Part shown: positions 34,301-42,270 of the stretch, in pieces
Layout of the letters: every line of letters starts with the position of its first letter
Position numbering within the stretch: the first letter of the stretch is position 1
Assembly (NCBI RefSeq): GCF_000430585.1
Contig: NZ_AUMH01000002.1
Span: 1-64,000 of the forward strand
Direction of reading: 5' to 3'
DNA from: Alicyclobacillus herbarius DSM 13609
GTDB taxonomy: Bacteria; Bacillota; Bacilli; Alicyclobacillales; Alicyclobacillaceae
Length of the DNA stretch: 64,000 bases
Made by a program: the position numbers and the translations under genes
Notes under the pieces: model-generated
Told to the model about the DNA's origin: nothing
The model's input: the letters and a program-made list of their open reading frames with translations, nothing else
Database searches by the model: none

Positions 34301-35212
34301 TTGCGAAACACGGCGAACATGACCAATCCGGGTCATACAGCTAACCCGGTCCATACGGCCAATCCGGTCGACACCAAGAATCCGGTCATTCACTGTGAGA
34401 ACGTGGTCAAGCGCTTCTACGAGGACGCGCAGCCGGGCGACGCGGGTGTGGTGCGGCGCGGGCTGTGGCGGCGTCGCAAACGGGAGGTCACGGCCGTCGC
34501 AGGCATTTCGCTGGACGCCTACCCAGGCGAGGTGCTCGGGGTCTTGGGCGCAAACGGATCAGGCAAGTCGACGTTGATACGACTCATTTCCACGCTGCTC
34601 TTGCCGGATGAAGGCACGATTGAGGTCTTTGGCCTGGATGTGACCCGGCACGCCCGGGAAATCCGCCGGCGCATCAACCGGGTGTCGGTGGAGGCATCGT
34701 TCTTCAAGAAGCTGTCGGCGCTAGAAAACCTGATGTTCACAGGCCGACTGTACGGGTTATCAAGCCAGGAGACGAAAGAGCGGGTGCACTACATCCTTGG
34801 CCGCCTGGGCTTTTCCGCGGCGAAGGTAAATGCGACGCTCGAGAGCATGTCCCGCGGTCAACAGCAGAAGGTGGCGATTGCGCGCGCCTTCATGACGACG
34901 CCGGAGTTGTTGCTGCTGGATGAGCCTACGACCGGGCTCGATCCGAAGTCGCGCCGCGACGTGCAGGACTTTGTGGAAGAGATTAAGGCGACCCGCGAGA
35001 CGACCATCATCCTGACCACGCACGACATGGCGGAGGCGGAGCGGTTGTGCGACCGCGTGGCGATTCTGGACGGCGGTCGGTTGGTGGCCCTCGACACGCC
35101 GCAGGCGCTCAAACGTCAGGCGGGATCGGACACGAAGACGTTTGAGGACGTGTTCTTTGCGTTTGTCGGTCGAGACTTTGAGGAGGCGATGATGGATGAG
35201 GATTTGGCTTGA
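34301..35212 (+). CDS. ABC-2 type transporter ATP-binding protein
   Basis: The protein, about 303 residues, has Walker A GANGSGKST, signature SMSRGQQQKVAIARAF, Walker B LLLLDEPTTGLDP and a switch histidine in LTTHDMAEAE. It energises export by the following permease. I favour TTG 34301, six bases after GGAGGG; ATG 34319 is the alternative. Residues about 8-27 form an unusual hexapeptide repeat, NPGHTA-NPVHTA-NPVDTK-NPV, before the ABC domain. A charged insert (RFYEDAQPGDAGVV) occurs before the first strand, as in nodulation/polysaccharide-type exporters. The stop overlaps the permease start. Confidence 0.88.
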   Translation: MRNTANMTNPGHTANPVHTANPVDTKNPVIHCENVVKRFYEDAQPGDAGVVRRGLWRRRKREVTAVAGISLDAYPGEVLGVLGANGSGKSTLIRLISTLLLPDEGTIEVFGLDVTRHAREIRRRINRVSVEASFFKKLSALENLMFTGRLYGLSSQETKERVHYILGRLGFSAAKVNATLESMSRGQQQKVAIARAFMTTPELLLLDEPTTGLDPKSRRDVQDFVEEIKATRETTIILTTHDMAEAERLCDRVAILDGGRLVALDTPQALKRQAGSDTKTFEDVFFAFVGRDFEEAMMDEDLA

Positions 35213-36020
35213 GGGGTCGATTGCGCGCGAGACGGGCACCCTGTACGCCTTTGTCGAGCGCAACTTTCGCTTGGTCAAGCGGTATCTGTCTTGGGAAATC
35301 GTGTTTTTGTTCTACAACATCATCAATGCGCTCACCATCGGACTGATTGGCTACCAGGTGCCGGCCAGCCAGCGCAGCACCACGATTTTGTACCTGGTCA
35401 TCGGGGCGCTGCTTTGGGGGTACCTGTCCATCCTGTTTGACGAGGTGGCCAACTCCATCAGCTATGAACGCTGGGAGGGGACCATTGAGTACACGTTCAT
35501 GGCGCCGATTCGCCGCCTGACCCACCTGCTCGGGACCTGCCTGTACGGAGTGACGTACGGGATCGCGCGCACTTTGGTGGTGTTGGCCGCGGTGGCGCTG
35601 TTCTTCCACCTGCCGCTGCAGCACGCCAACTTGTGGGCGGCGGTGGTGGTCCTGTTGGTATCGAGTCTTAGCTTCATGGGGCTCGGGCTGATTGCCGCCG
35701 TGTTGCCGCTGTTGTCGACCGAGCGCGGATCGCAGGCGACGCACATCATCCAGGGGGTCATCTTGCTCATCTCCGGCGTGTACTATCCGGTCACGGTGTT
35801 GCCGCACTGGGTGCAGTGGCTGTCCTGGCTGTCGCCGGCCACCTATTCGTTGGAGATGGCGCGGGCGGCGCTCCTAAACGACGCGGGGCTTGGAGATTTG
35901 TGGCTGTCGCTGCTCAAGTTGGCGGTCATCGGCGTGCTGCTCATTCCGGTTGGGCTCGGGATTTTTGTCATTGCCGAACGCTGGGCGATGCGCACGGGCC
36001 GCCTCAAGCGAAACGGGTGA
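35196..36020 (+). CDS. ABC-2 type transporter permease
   Basis: The 274-residue protein has six membrane segments and the ABC-2 signature region ERWEGTIEYTFMAPIRR in its central part, with GVILLISGVYYPVTVLPHWVQWLSWLSPATYSLEMAR near the C terminus (two conserved blocks). It begins inside the ATPase gene (overlap of 17 bases), so the two are translationally coupled and form one exporter. The substrate is unknown; drug, lipid or polysaccharide export are all possible for this family. Downstream lie broken polysaccharide genes. Confidence 0.88.
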   Translation: MRIWLEGSIARETGTLYAFVERNFRLVKRYLSWEIVFLFYNIINALTIGLIGYQVPASQRSTTILYLVIGALLWGYLSILFDEVANSISYERWEGTIEYTFMAPIRRLTHLLGTCLYGVTYGIARTLVVLAAVALFFHLPLQHANLWAAVVVLLVSSLSFMGLGLIAAVLPLLSTERGSQATHIIQGVILLISGVYYPVTVLPHWVQWLSWLSPATYSLEMARAALLNDAGLGDLWLSLLKLAVIGVLLIPVGLGIFVIAERWAMRTGRLKRNG

Positions 36021-36133
36021 GCAGAACGCGCGCCGCAGCTCGGCTGCAAACGGAATGCTCTGGCAATCACTCCGCTCGACCACACGGCACGGGTGGGCGC
36101 CTCGGACCGTCTGTCTTCTCAGTGTTTGTCTTT

Positions 36134-36472
36134 TTACGGCTTGCCGTTCTCAAAGCGTTTCAGGCTTTTTATCAACCAGTTCATCACCAGTTCCACATTG
36201 TGGTTGCTTTCCTGGCCCAGCCGGGCGTTGAGTGCGGCCACGTATGGGAGCGGATTGTCCAAAAGCCGTCCCGAAACGGCAAGGACCGCACGGACGCGGC
36301 AAACGGGCGGTGAATAAATACGTACGTGGTTTGCGGCAATGCCTCGAAATAGGGCCGCCACAGGTCGAACGTCAAGAGGAGCCGGGGGTCTTTCACACCC
36401 CAGGCCGGCCTACGCGCGTGTTCCAAAAATGACGCCATCCGCTGGCCAAGGGGTTGCCCGTCAATTTACCTC
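36134..36472 (-). pseudogene. Sulfotransferase-like gene fragment, frameshifted
   Basis: Two minus-strand frames combine into one protein segment: WGVKDPRLLLTFDLWRPYF and TTYVFIHRPFAASVRSLPFR, then after a frameshift near 36280, SGRLLDNPLPYVAALNARLG. KDPR followed by a Y-V-f-i-h-R-P strand is typical of bacterial sulfotransferases (3'-phosphate binding of PAPS). The 5' part, including the first PAPS-binding loop, is missing and a stop lies directly upstream. It faces an rfbA remnant, so both may come from a lost surface-polysaccharide cluster. Confidence 0.5.
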
Positions 36473-36539
36473 CACTTGCAGAATACTTTCGCGGGTGGGG
36501 GGATTATCCCACGATCCGCCTGCGCTCCACAGAATTTCA

Positions 36540-36850
36540 TCATTAATGAGGACGAAATCCAGGTTTTCGAACATGGCGTGTATCTGTACGACGAACGGGT
36601 TTTCGACTATATTGATTCACTCACACCTTCCGGGCGTGGTGAATACGAAATTACTGACGTCAACCGTGCCTATCTGGAAGACGGGTTGTTGGACTATCGG
36701 GTGTGGCCCGATCTCTGGCTGGATGCGGGCACGTTTTCCGCTTTGGCCCTGGCCAACGAATGGTTTTTTAACATGGAATACCCAGTAATTATAGATAAAG
36801 AGAATCCTGTGTACAGTCGATGGACGGATTGGACGACCGAGAACCGTTAG
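36540..36850 (+). pseudogene. rfbA: Glucose-1-phosphate thymidylyltransferase (RfbA) C-terminal remnant
   Basis: The readable part matches the second half of RfbA/RmlA: QVFEHGVYLYDERVFDYIDS, GEYEITDVNRAYLEDGLL and DLWLDAGTFSALALANE. The N-terminal nucleotide-binding half (GGxGTRL) is missing and no proper start is present. RfbA makes dTDP-glucose from glucose-1-phosphate and dTTP, the first step towards dTDP-rhamnose. rfbB and rfbD follow intact. The stretch 36445-36539 is open in another frame but I cannot identify it. Confidence 0.8.
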
Positions 36851-36856
36851 GGGGCG

Positions 36857-37831
36857 ATGAGGATACGCATTCTGGTGACCGGCGGAGCCGGGTTCATCGG
36901 CAGCCACTTCTGTCGCCATATGCTGGCCTCCGACGCGCGCGTGGAGATTGTCAACCTGGACGCGCTGACGTACGCCGGCAGCTTGGAAAACCTTAAGGGG
37001 TTGGACGATAGGCACCAGTTTGTCCACGGGGACATCTGTGACCATCGGGTGGTATACCGCGCCATGGCCGGGGTGGACGCGGTGGTGCACTTTGCGGCCG
37101 AGTCGCATGTCGACAGGTCAATTGCAGCCAGTGGGCAGTTTGTCCGCACCAACGTCGAAGGTACGCGGGTGCTGTTAGAGTGCGCCCGCCAACTTAGGGT
37201 CGAGAAGTTTGTACAGGTTTCCACCGATGAAGTGTATGGCAGTCTGGGTGACGACGGGCAGTTCACGGAGCAGAGCCCTCTTATGCCGAACAGCCCATAT
37301 TCCGCCTCCAAAGCGGCGGCGGACCTGTTGGCCCGGGCCTATTTCAAGACCTACGGGGTGCCGGTGTGCATCACTCGTTGTTCGAACAACTACGGACCCT
37401 ACCAACACCCGGAGAAGTTGATTCCGCGTCTCATCATCCACGCGCTCACGGGCCGTACCCTTCCCATTTACGGAAACGGGCTGAACGTGCGGGATTGGAT
37501 TCACGTGCGGGATCACTGTCGGGCCCTGGAACGGGTCCTATACCGCGGGGTTCCGGGCGAGGTGTATAACGTCGGCGCGAACAACGAGCAGACCAACTTG
37601 TCCATCGCTGAACACATTTTGTCGTTGCTCGGCCTGGACGAATCGCGCATCGAGTTTGTCTCCGACCGGCCAGGCCACGATTTTCGCTATGCCCTCGATG
37701 CGAGCAAGCTGCGGCAGCAGTTGGGCTGGCGCCCGAGCTATGATTTCCGTCAGGGGCTGGCGGACACGGTGCGCTGGTATGTCGATCACGAAGCTTGGTG
37801 GCGGGCGCGGTTGGAGGAATCGCCCATGTAA
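36857..37831 (+). CDS. rfbB: dTDP-glucose 4,6-dehydratase RfbB
   Basis: The 324-residue enzyme converts dTDP-glucose to dTDP-4-keto-6-deoxyglucose using bound NAD. The Rossmann loop TGGAGFIGSHF is at about residues 7-17, VVHFAAESHVDRSI and VSTDEVYGSL follow, and the catalytic Y-x3-K is in PYSASKAAADLL. SNNYGPYQHPEKLIPRLI is a strong family block. ATG 36857 has AGGGGGCG close upstream. It lies seven bases after the rfbA remnant and before rfbD; rfbC (epimerase) is missing from the locus, so the dTDP-rhamnose pathway is incomplete here. Confidence 0.94.
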   Translation: MRIRILVTGGAGFIGSHFCRHMLASDARVEIVNLDALTYAGSLENLKGLDDRHQFVHGDICDHRVVYRAMAGVDAVVHFAAESHVDRSIAASGQFVRTNVEGTRVLLECARQLRVEKFVQVSTDEVYGSLGDDGQFTEQSPLMPNSPYSASKAAADLLARAYFKTYGVPVCITRCSNNYGPYQHPEKLIPRLIIHALTGRTLPIYGNGLNVRDWIHVRDHCRALERVLYRGVPGEVYNVGANNEQTNLSIAEHILSLLGLDESRIEFVSDRPGHDFRYALDASKLRQQLGWRPSYDFRQGLADTVRWYVDHEAWWRARLEESPM

Positions 37832-37893
37832 GTGGGCGGCCGGGGACCCCGTACACTGGAACAAACCAGAGGGTATTGTGGGAGGTGCGCTGT

Positions 37894-38835
37894 GTGCGTG
37901 TCGTCATCACGGGTGCTGGCGGATTGTTGGGGTATGACCTGTTGCGCCTGGGCGCGCGGTTGGAACAGGGGCTTTCGGTCAATGGCGTGGCTGGGGGACT
38001 CCATCCGGTCGAGGTCCGCGCGTTTGTGCGAACGCAGTTGAACGTGAGTGACGCCCGGCAGGTGTACGCGTGTCTGTCGGAGGTCAGGCCGGACGTCGTT
38101 ATTCACGCCGCCGCCTACACGAAGGTGGATCTGGCCGAGCGGGAAGGGAAAGCGGAGGCGTTTCAAACCAACAGCTTTGGCTCTGCCGTTCTCGCTTTGG
38201 CCTGCGCCCAGACCGGTGCGCGCCTGGTCTATGTCAGCACCGACTATGTGTTTGACGGCGAGAAACGCGCCCCCTACCTGCCGACGGATACGCCGCACCC
38301 CATCAATGAGTACGGACGCAGCAAGTGGCTGGGGGAGCGCTGGATATGCGAATTGACGCCGCACTGTGACATCGTCCGTACGTCCTGGCTGTACGGCGGC
38401 CATCCCGAGCGGAGGGACTTTGTCCGCACCATGCTGGCGGCTGCCAGGGCGCAAATCGCCGCGCGCCGGAACGGCCGTGCGCGGCTCGCGGTCGTGCGTG
38501 ACCAGGTCGGCAGCCCCACTTGCTGCGCCGAACTCGCGCGGGCCATCTGGCAGTTGGTATTGGCCGATACCCCTACGGCGCCAACCATTCACCACATCGC
38601 CGGCGCCGGCGCCTGCTCTTGGCATGAGTTTGCGTGCGCCATCTTCACGGCTGCAGGTCTCGCCGACCGCGTGCAGGTGGAGGCGGTCGCCACCGCCGAC
38701 TTACAGCTGCCCGCCCGGCGTCCCCGCTACTCGGTCTTGTCCCAGGCTGGTCTCGCGGATGCCGGGGTCTCTCCTCTGCCGCACTGGCGGGAAACCCTGG
38801 AGGCGTTTCTCAGCCCATGCTTGTCGATGGCCTGA
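37894..38835 (+). CDS. rfbD: dTDP-4-dehydrorhamnose reductase RfbD
   Basis: The protein, about 313 residues, is the NADPH-dependent short-chain reductase that makes dTDP-L-rhamnose. It shows ITGAGGLLGYDL at the N terminus, VVIHAAAYTKVDLAE, LVYVSTDYVFDGEKRAPY and the catalytic YGRSKWLGE (Tyr/Lys). RTSWLYGGHPERRDFVRTML is also typical. GTG 37894 follows GGGAGGTG. It lies 63 bases after rfbB. Without an intact rfbA or any rfbC nearby, function would need copies elsewhere. Confidence 0.92.
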   Translation: MRVVITGAGGLLGYDLLRLGARLEQGLSVNGVAGGLHPVEVRAFVRTQLNVSDARQVYACLSEVRPDVVIHAAAYTKVDLAEREGKAEAFQTNSFGSAVLALACAQTGARLVYVSTDYVFDGEKRAPYLPTDTPHPINEYGRSKWLGERWICELTPHCDIVRTSWLYGGHPERRDFVRTMLAAARAQIAARRNGRARLAVVRDQVGSPTCCAELARAIWQLVLADTPTAPTIHHIAGAGACSWHEFACAIFTAAGLADRVQVEAVATADLQLPARRPRYSVLSQAGLADAGVSPLPHWRETLEAFLSPCLSMA

Positions 38836-38875
38836 CCTCCCCAGTTGGCCGGTGTGTTCCTCAATCGTTAGATGC

Positions 38876-39664
38876 TCAATCGACGAACGGGCCGTTATAG
38901 ATGGGTTGCTCCCCAATCGGGGGGCCGACGGCGTAGACAAAGCGCAGGCGCGTGTCGATGGCGCTCGTCCACAACCGGTTTTCCTCGGCCAGGGCTGGGA
39001 TGAATAACAGGTCGCCCTTCTCAGCTTCCACCGCGTCGCCGGCCTGCAGAGTGACCGGCGTTTCTCCCTCCGGCACCAGGGAGAACCGACCTCGTCCTGC
39101 CAAGATGTACATAAATCCCTGGTAACCAGCCGGCAGCTGTCCCTGGTACCGAGCCCCAGCCTCCAACTGAACATCGACATAGCGGAGGTCACGGTGAATC
39201 TTCACCGGGGATTCGGGGCCGACAATCGTCGTTACCGTGACGCCTTCATCTCGGGTCACGGGCAGGTTATCCGGGGCGAATTCGGCATACGACGGGTCCA
39301 GCTGCTTGTCGGCCCGCGGCAGGTTGATCCACAGCTGCAGCCCGGTGGCCGTCTCTTCGCCGTGGGGCATCTCCGAGTGCACCAAGCCGCGGCCGGCGGT
39401 GACGGTCTGTACGCCGCCGGTGGGGATAACGCTGGCGTGCCCGTAGCTGTCCTCGTGGGCCATCGCTCCGCCCAGCACATAGGAGATGATTTCAAACCCG
39501 CGGTGCGGGTGATTGGGAAACCCGTCCGGCTTCGTCATCGCGAAGTGATCCAGGAGGATGAACGGATCTGGATACAACAGCCGCCGCGTGGGGAACACCC
39601 GCTGCGGCGTTCGGCCCATGGCCTCTGGATTGGTGGCGCGGGTAATCTTTTGCAAGCTCGTCAT
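38876..39664 (-). CDS. Pirin-family cupin protein
   Basis: The 262-residue protein has the two-cupin pirin architecture: FPNHPHRGFEIISYVLGG supplies metal-binding histidines, GRGLVHSEMPHGE follows, and the C-terminal pirin_C cupin covers about residues 165-255. Some bacterial pirins are quercetinases and others bind partner enzymes; the role here is unknown. Start is ATG 39664 with a GAATGAAGGTGAG-type site upstream. It is monocistronic. Confidence 0.9.
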   Translation of the reverse strand: MTSLQKITRATNPEAMGRTPQRVFPTRRLLYPDPFILLDHFAMTKPDGFPNHPHRGFEIISYVLGGAMAHEDSYGHASVIPTGGVQTVTAGRGLVHSEMPHGEETATGLQLWINLPRADKQLDPSYAEFAPDNLPVTRDEGVTVTTIVGPESPVKIHRDLRYVDVQLEAGARYQGQLPAGYQGFMYILAGRGRFSLVPEGETPVTLQAGDAVEAEKGDLLFIPALAEENRLWTSAIDTRLRFVYAVGPPIGEQPIYNGPFVD

Positions 39665-39750
39665 GGTCTCACCTTCATTCCTCAGGGTAGGTACTTACCT
39701 TTCGTTAGAATGAGAATACACGGGATGGATTTGAGCTGCAAGGGCAAGCC

Positions 39751-40008
39751 TTAGGGTCCAAGCTGCAGGATGATCTCGCAAAAGGCGCGAAAATCGTCCA
39801 AGTGATAAGAGATGATGCTTCGGACGACCTCCATACTGAGACGCTGGTAATCGTGGACAGCGATATTCCGAAATCCACCCATCGACTTGAGGCGCACAGC
39901 CAATTCTTCCGACAGGATGCCCTGCTGTTCTAGAATATCGAATGCCTGGCGGCTCGATTGGGATATGTGACAATCTGCTGCAGGGCCGTGTCGGACAACG
40001 TATTCATG
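39751..40008 (-). pseudogene. HepT-like (DUF86) remnant
   Basis: The minus-strand frame ending at TAA 39753-39751 gives RQAFDILEQQGILSEELAVR and then KSMGGFRNIAVHDYQRLSME, containing the R-N-x4-H-x-Y-like RNIAVHDY motif that is the RNase-like active site of HepT proteins. The C-terminal YHLDDFRAFCEIILQL is also family-like. The N-terminal half is lost and no complete start-to-stop frame exists; a plausible start (MNTLSDTALQQIVTY) is in another frame. HepT pairs with a MntA nucleotidyltransferase in a toxin-antitoxin system, and no mntA is adjacent. Confidence 0.7.
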
Positions 40009-40086
40009 CGTATACCTCCGTGGAGTGTCCCGTTTTTCTCAGTATAGAAAGCTCCATGCCGTCTAGCAACGCACTCCGCCGCTGCC

Positions 40087-42135
40087 TTACGCGTACTGCT
40101 TGGCGGCGGTGGCGCTGCGGATAAACTGGGTCAGTTGCACGGTCAATTCATAGCGCAGGAACGGGGTCACTAGATAGATGCCACGGAAGTGGTGCAACGC
40201 CTCGACGATGAGCGTCCGCGCGATGGCCAGCCCTTCCTCGGCCGCAGTCTCGGCGGGGGCGGCTGTCATGCGTGTCAGCACCGCATCCGGGATGTCGATG
40301 CCCGGTACCTCGTTGTGCAGGAACTGGGCGTTGCGTGCGCTGGTCAAAGGCATGATACCGATGAACACCGGGGCGGCAAACGGCTCCACCGCCCGGGCGA
40401 TCCGCTCCATAAGGCGTACGTCGTACACCGGCTGTGTCATCACGAAGTCGGCGCCGGCGTCCAGCTTTCGCTGCAGGCGTTCGATGGCTTTGTCGAAGTT
40501 GCGCACGTGCGGGTTAAACGACGTGCCGACCACGAAATGGACTGGGTGCTTGAGTGGCTGGCCGGAGAACGCCACGCCTTGGTTGAGCCGCCGCACCATC
40601 TTGGTCAACTCGGTGGACGAGACGTCGTAGACCGACGTGGCGCCCGGCAGGTCGCCGAAGCGGGACGGATCGCCCGTGACCAGGAGGATGTGATGAATGT
40701 CGAGCACGTGCAGGCCCATCAGGTGCGACTGCTGACCGATGAGGTTTCTGTCGCGGCAGGTCACGTGCACCAGGGGTTCGATGCCTTCCGCCTTGAGCAG
40801 GCTGGCGACGGCCATGTTGCTGACACGCACGGTTCCGAGCGAGTTGTCGGCGATGGTGATGGCGTCCGCGCCGGCCTGGTGCAGGGCGCGCGCCCCTTCC
40901 AGATAGCGGCCTAAGGAGGGGGTGCGGGGCGGATCGAGCTCGACAATCACCGTCACCTGGCGCTGAACGCGTTCCACAAGGGACTCAGTGGGGGCTGTGG
41001 GTTCCTCATGCCCAGCTGAGGCGGGAGCAGGCGCTGCTGGGGCGTCCGTCGTTCCTCGGGCGGAGCGGGTCAAGACTCGTGGGCATGATTCGGTCGCGCG
41101 GGCCGTACCGGTTGGGGACTCGGTCGTCGGCTGCCAATCCTTGAGGTGCTCGGCCAAGGCGCGGATGTGCTCTGGCGTCGTGCCGCAGCAACCGCCCAGA
41201 AAGCGCACGCCATAGGCCGCCAGTTGGCTGAGGATGTCGGCAAAGTACGCGGTGCTCCCGGTAAACGAGTAGTCGCCGTCTTCCAGTTGCAGCATGCCGC
41301 CGTTGGGCACCGCCGCGTACAGACTGGTCGGATTCAGGCTCAGGCTCTCATAGCTGCGCAGAATCCCAGACAGACCAAGGCGGCAGTTGAGCCCTACCAC
41401 ATCGGCGCCCGCCTCCTGCATGGCCATAAACGCGTCCGCCAGGGCGTGGCCATCGCGGGTGACGCCGATGGCGTCGGGGGACAGGTTGGCCACGATGGGA
41501 AGCGATGTCAGCTTGCGCACCGCTTCGATAGCCAGCAGCATTTCCTCTAGGTCTGGGAAGGTTTCGAGCAAAATGCCGTCGACTCCCGCCGCTAGCAGGG
41601 CGCTGGCCTGCTCCTCGTAGACCAGGGCCAAATCGGACGCTGCCAGGGGCGCCGCGGCGGCGTGGCCATGGCTGTGTCCCAAATCCGCGGTCGATCCGAT
41701 GGTGCCAAGGATAAACACCTGCCGCTCGCCGTGCCAAGCAACGCCATGCGAAGCATCGCTCTTTGACTCGTCGGCCGAAGCGGCGTTTTGCCTGACGCCG
41801 TGCACACCGGCGCCATTCGCGCCGACAGAAGCCACGGCAGACTTTGCGGCGCGCACCGCCGCTTGGTTGACCTCCTTCACCGCATCTGCCAGCCCGTGCC
41901 GGGCCAGGCCAATCCGGTGGCCGCTGAACGTATTCGTTTGAATCACGTCTGCGCCCGCCTCCAGGTAGGCGCGGTGAACCTTTTCCACCCAATGCGCATG
42001 GGTCAGGCAGAGCGCCTCACAGCAGGTGCGGATGGGCGCCCCCGCCTGGTGCAGGAGGGTCGCCATGGCGCCATCCCCGATGAGAGGCCGCTGGCGCAGG
42101 GCTTGGAGAAATGCGTGCAGAGTGGGCTGGCTCAT
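40087..42135 (-). CDS. yitJ: Bifunctional homocysteine S-methyltransferase / 5,10-methylenetetrahydrofolate reductase (YitJ type)
   Basis: The protein, about 682 residues, joins an N-terminal homocysteine methyltransferase barrel (GDGAMATLLHQAG; zinc ligands in GLNCRLG and GGCCGTTPEHI) to a C-terminal MTHFR barrel (about 390-675, TVIVELDPPRTPSLGRYLEGA and FVMTQPVYDV). The MTHFR half makes 5-methyl-THF for methionine synthesis. A Gly/Ala/Ser-rich insert sits near residues 115-145, and a Thr/Ala/Pro-rich linker joins the domains. I choose ATG 42135 (GGGAGATGAGACC upstream). It is the third gene of the SAM-riboswitch operon, after metH. Confidence 0.92.
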   Translation of the reverse strand: MSQPTLHAFLQALRQRPLIGDGAMATLLHQAGAPIRTCCEALCLTHAHWVEKVHRAYLEAGADVIQTNTFSGHRIGLARHGLADAVKEVNQAAVRAAKSAVASVGANGAGVHGVRQNAASADESKSDASHGVAWHGERQVFILGTIGSTADLGHSHGHAAAAPLAASDLALVYEEQASALLAAGVDGILLETFPDLEEMLLAIEAVRKLTSLPIVANLSPDAIGVTRDGHALADAFMAMQEAGADVVGLNCRLGLSGILRSYESLSLNPTSLYAAVPNGGMLQLEDGDYSFTGSTAYFADILSQLAAYGVRFLGGCCGTTPEHIRALAEHLKDWQPTTESPTGTARATESCPRVLTRSARGTTDAPAAPAPASAGHEEPTAPTESLVERVQRQVTVIVELDPPRTPSLGRYLEGARALHQAGADAITIADNSLGTVRVSNMAVASLLKAEGIEPLVHVTCRDRNLIGQQSHLMGLHVLDIHHILLVTGDPSRFGDLPGATSVYDVSSTELTKMVRRLNQGVAFSGQPLKHPVHFVVGTSFNPHVRNFDKAIERLQRKLDAGADFVMTQPVYDVRLMERIARAVEPFAAPVFIGIMPLTSARNAQFLHNEVPGIDIPDAVLTRMTAAPAETAAEEGLAIARTLIVEALHHFRGIYLVTPFLRYELTVQLTQFIRSATAAKQYA

Positions 42136-42270
42136 GGTCTCATCTCCCATCTCCCGCCGGCTCACCGCAACCCGATGGCCGGATGCGGGGGTGTGTGCGA
42201 GGGGCCGCGCCCCGGACTTATCAATCGTCAGACAGCGACTCGTCAATCAACTTGCGCCGCGTTTTGTGTT

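Noticed and set aside
36445-36539. Plus-strand frame reading LPPLAEYFRGWGDYPTIRLR
   Set aside because: It is open but short, lies between two pseudogenes and could not be matched to a family. It is mentioned with the rfbA remnant only.
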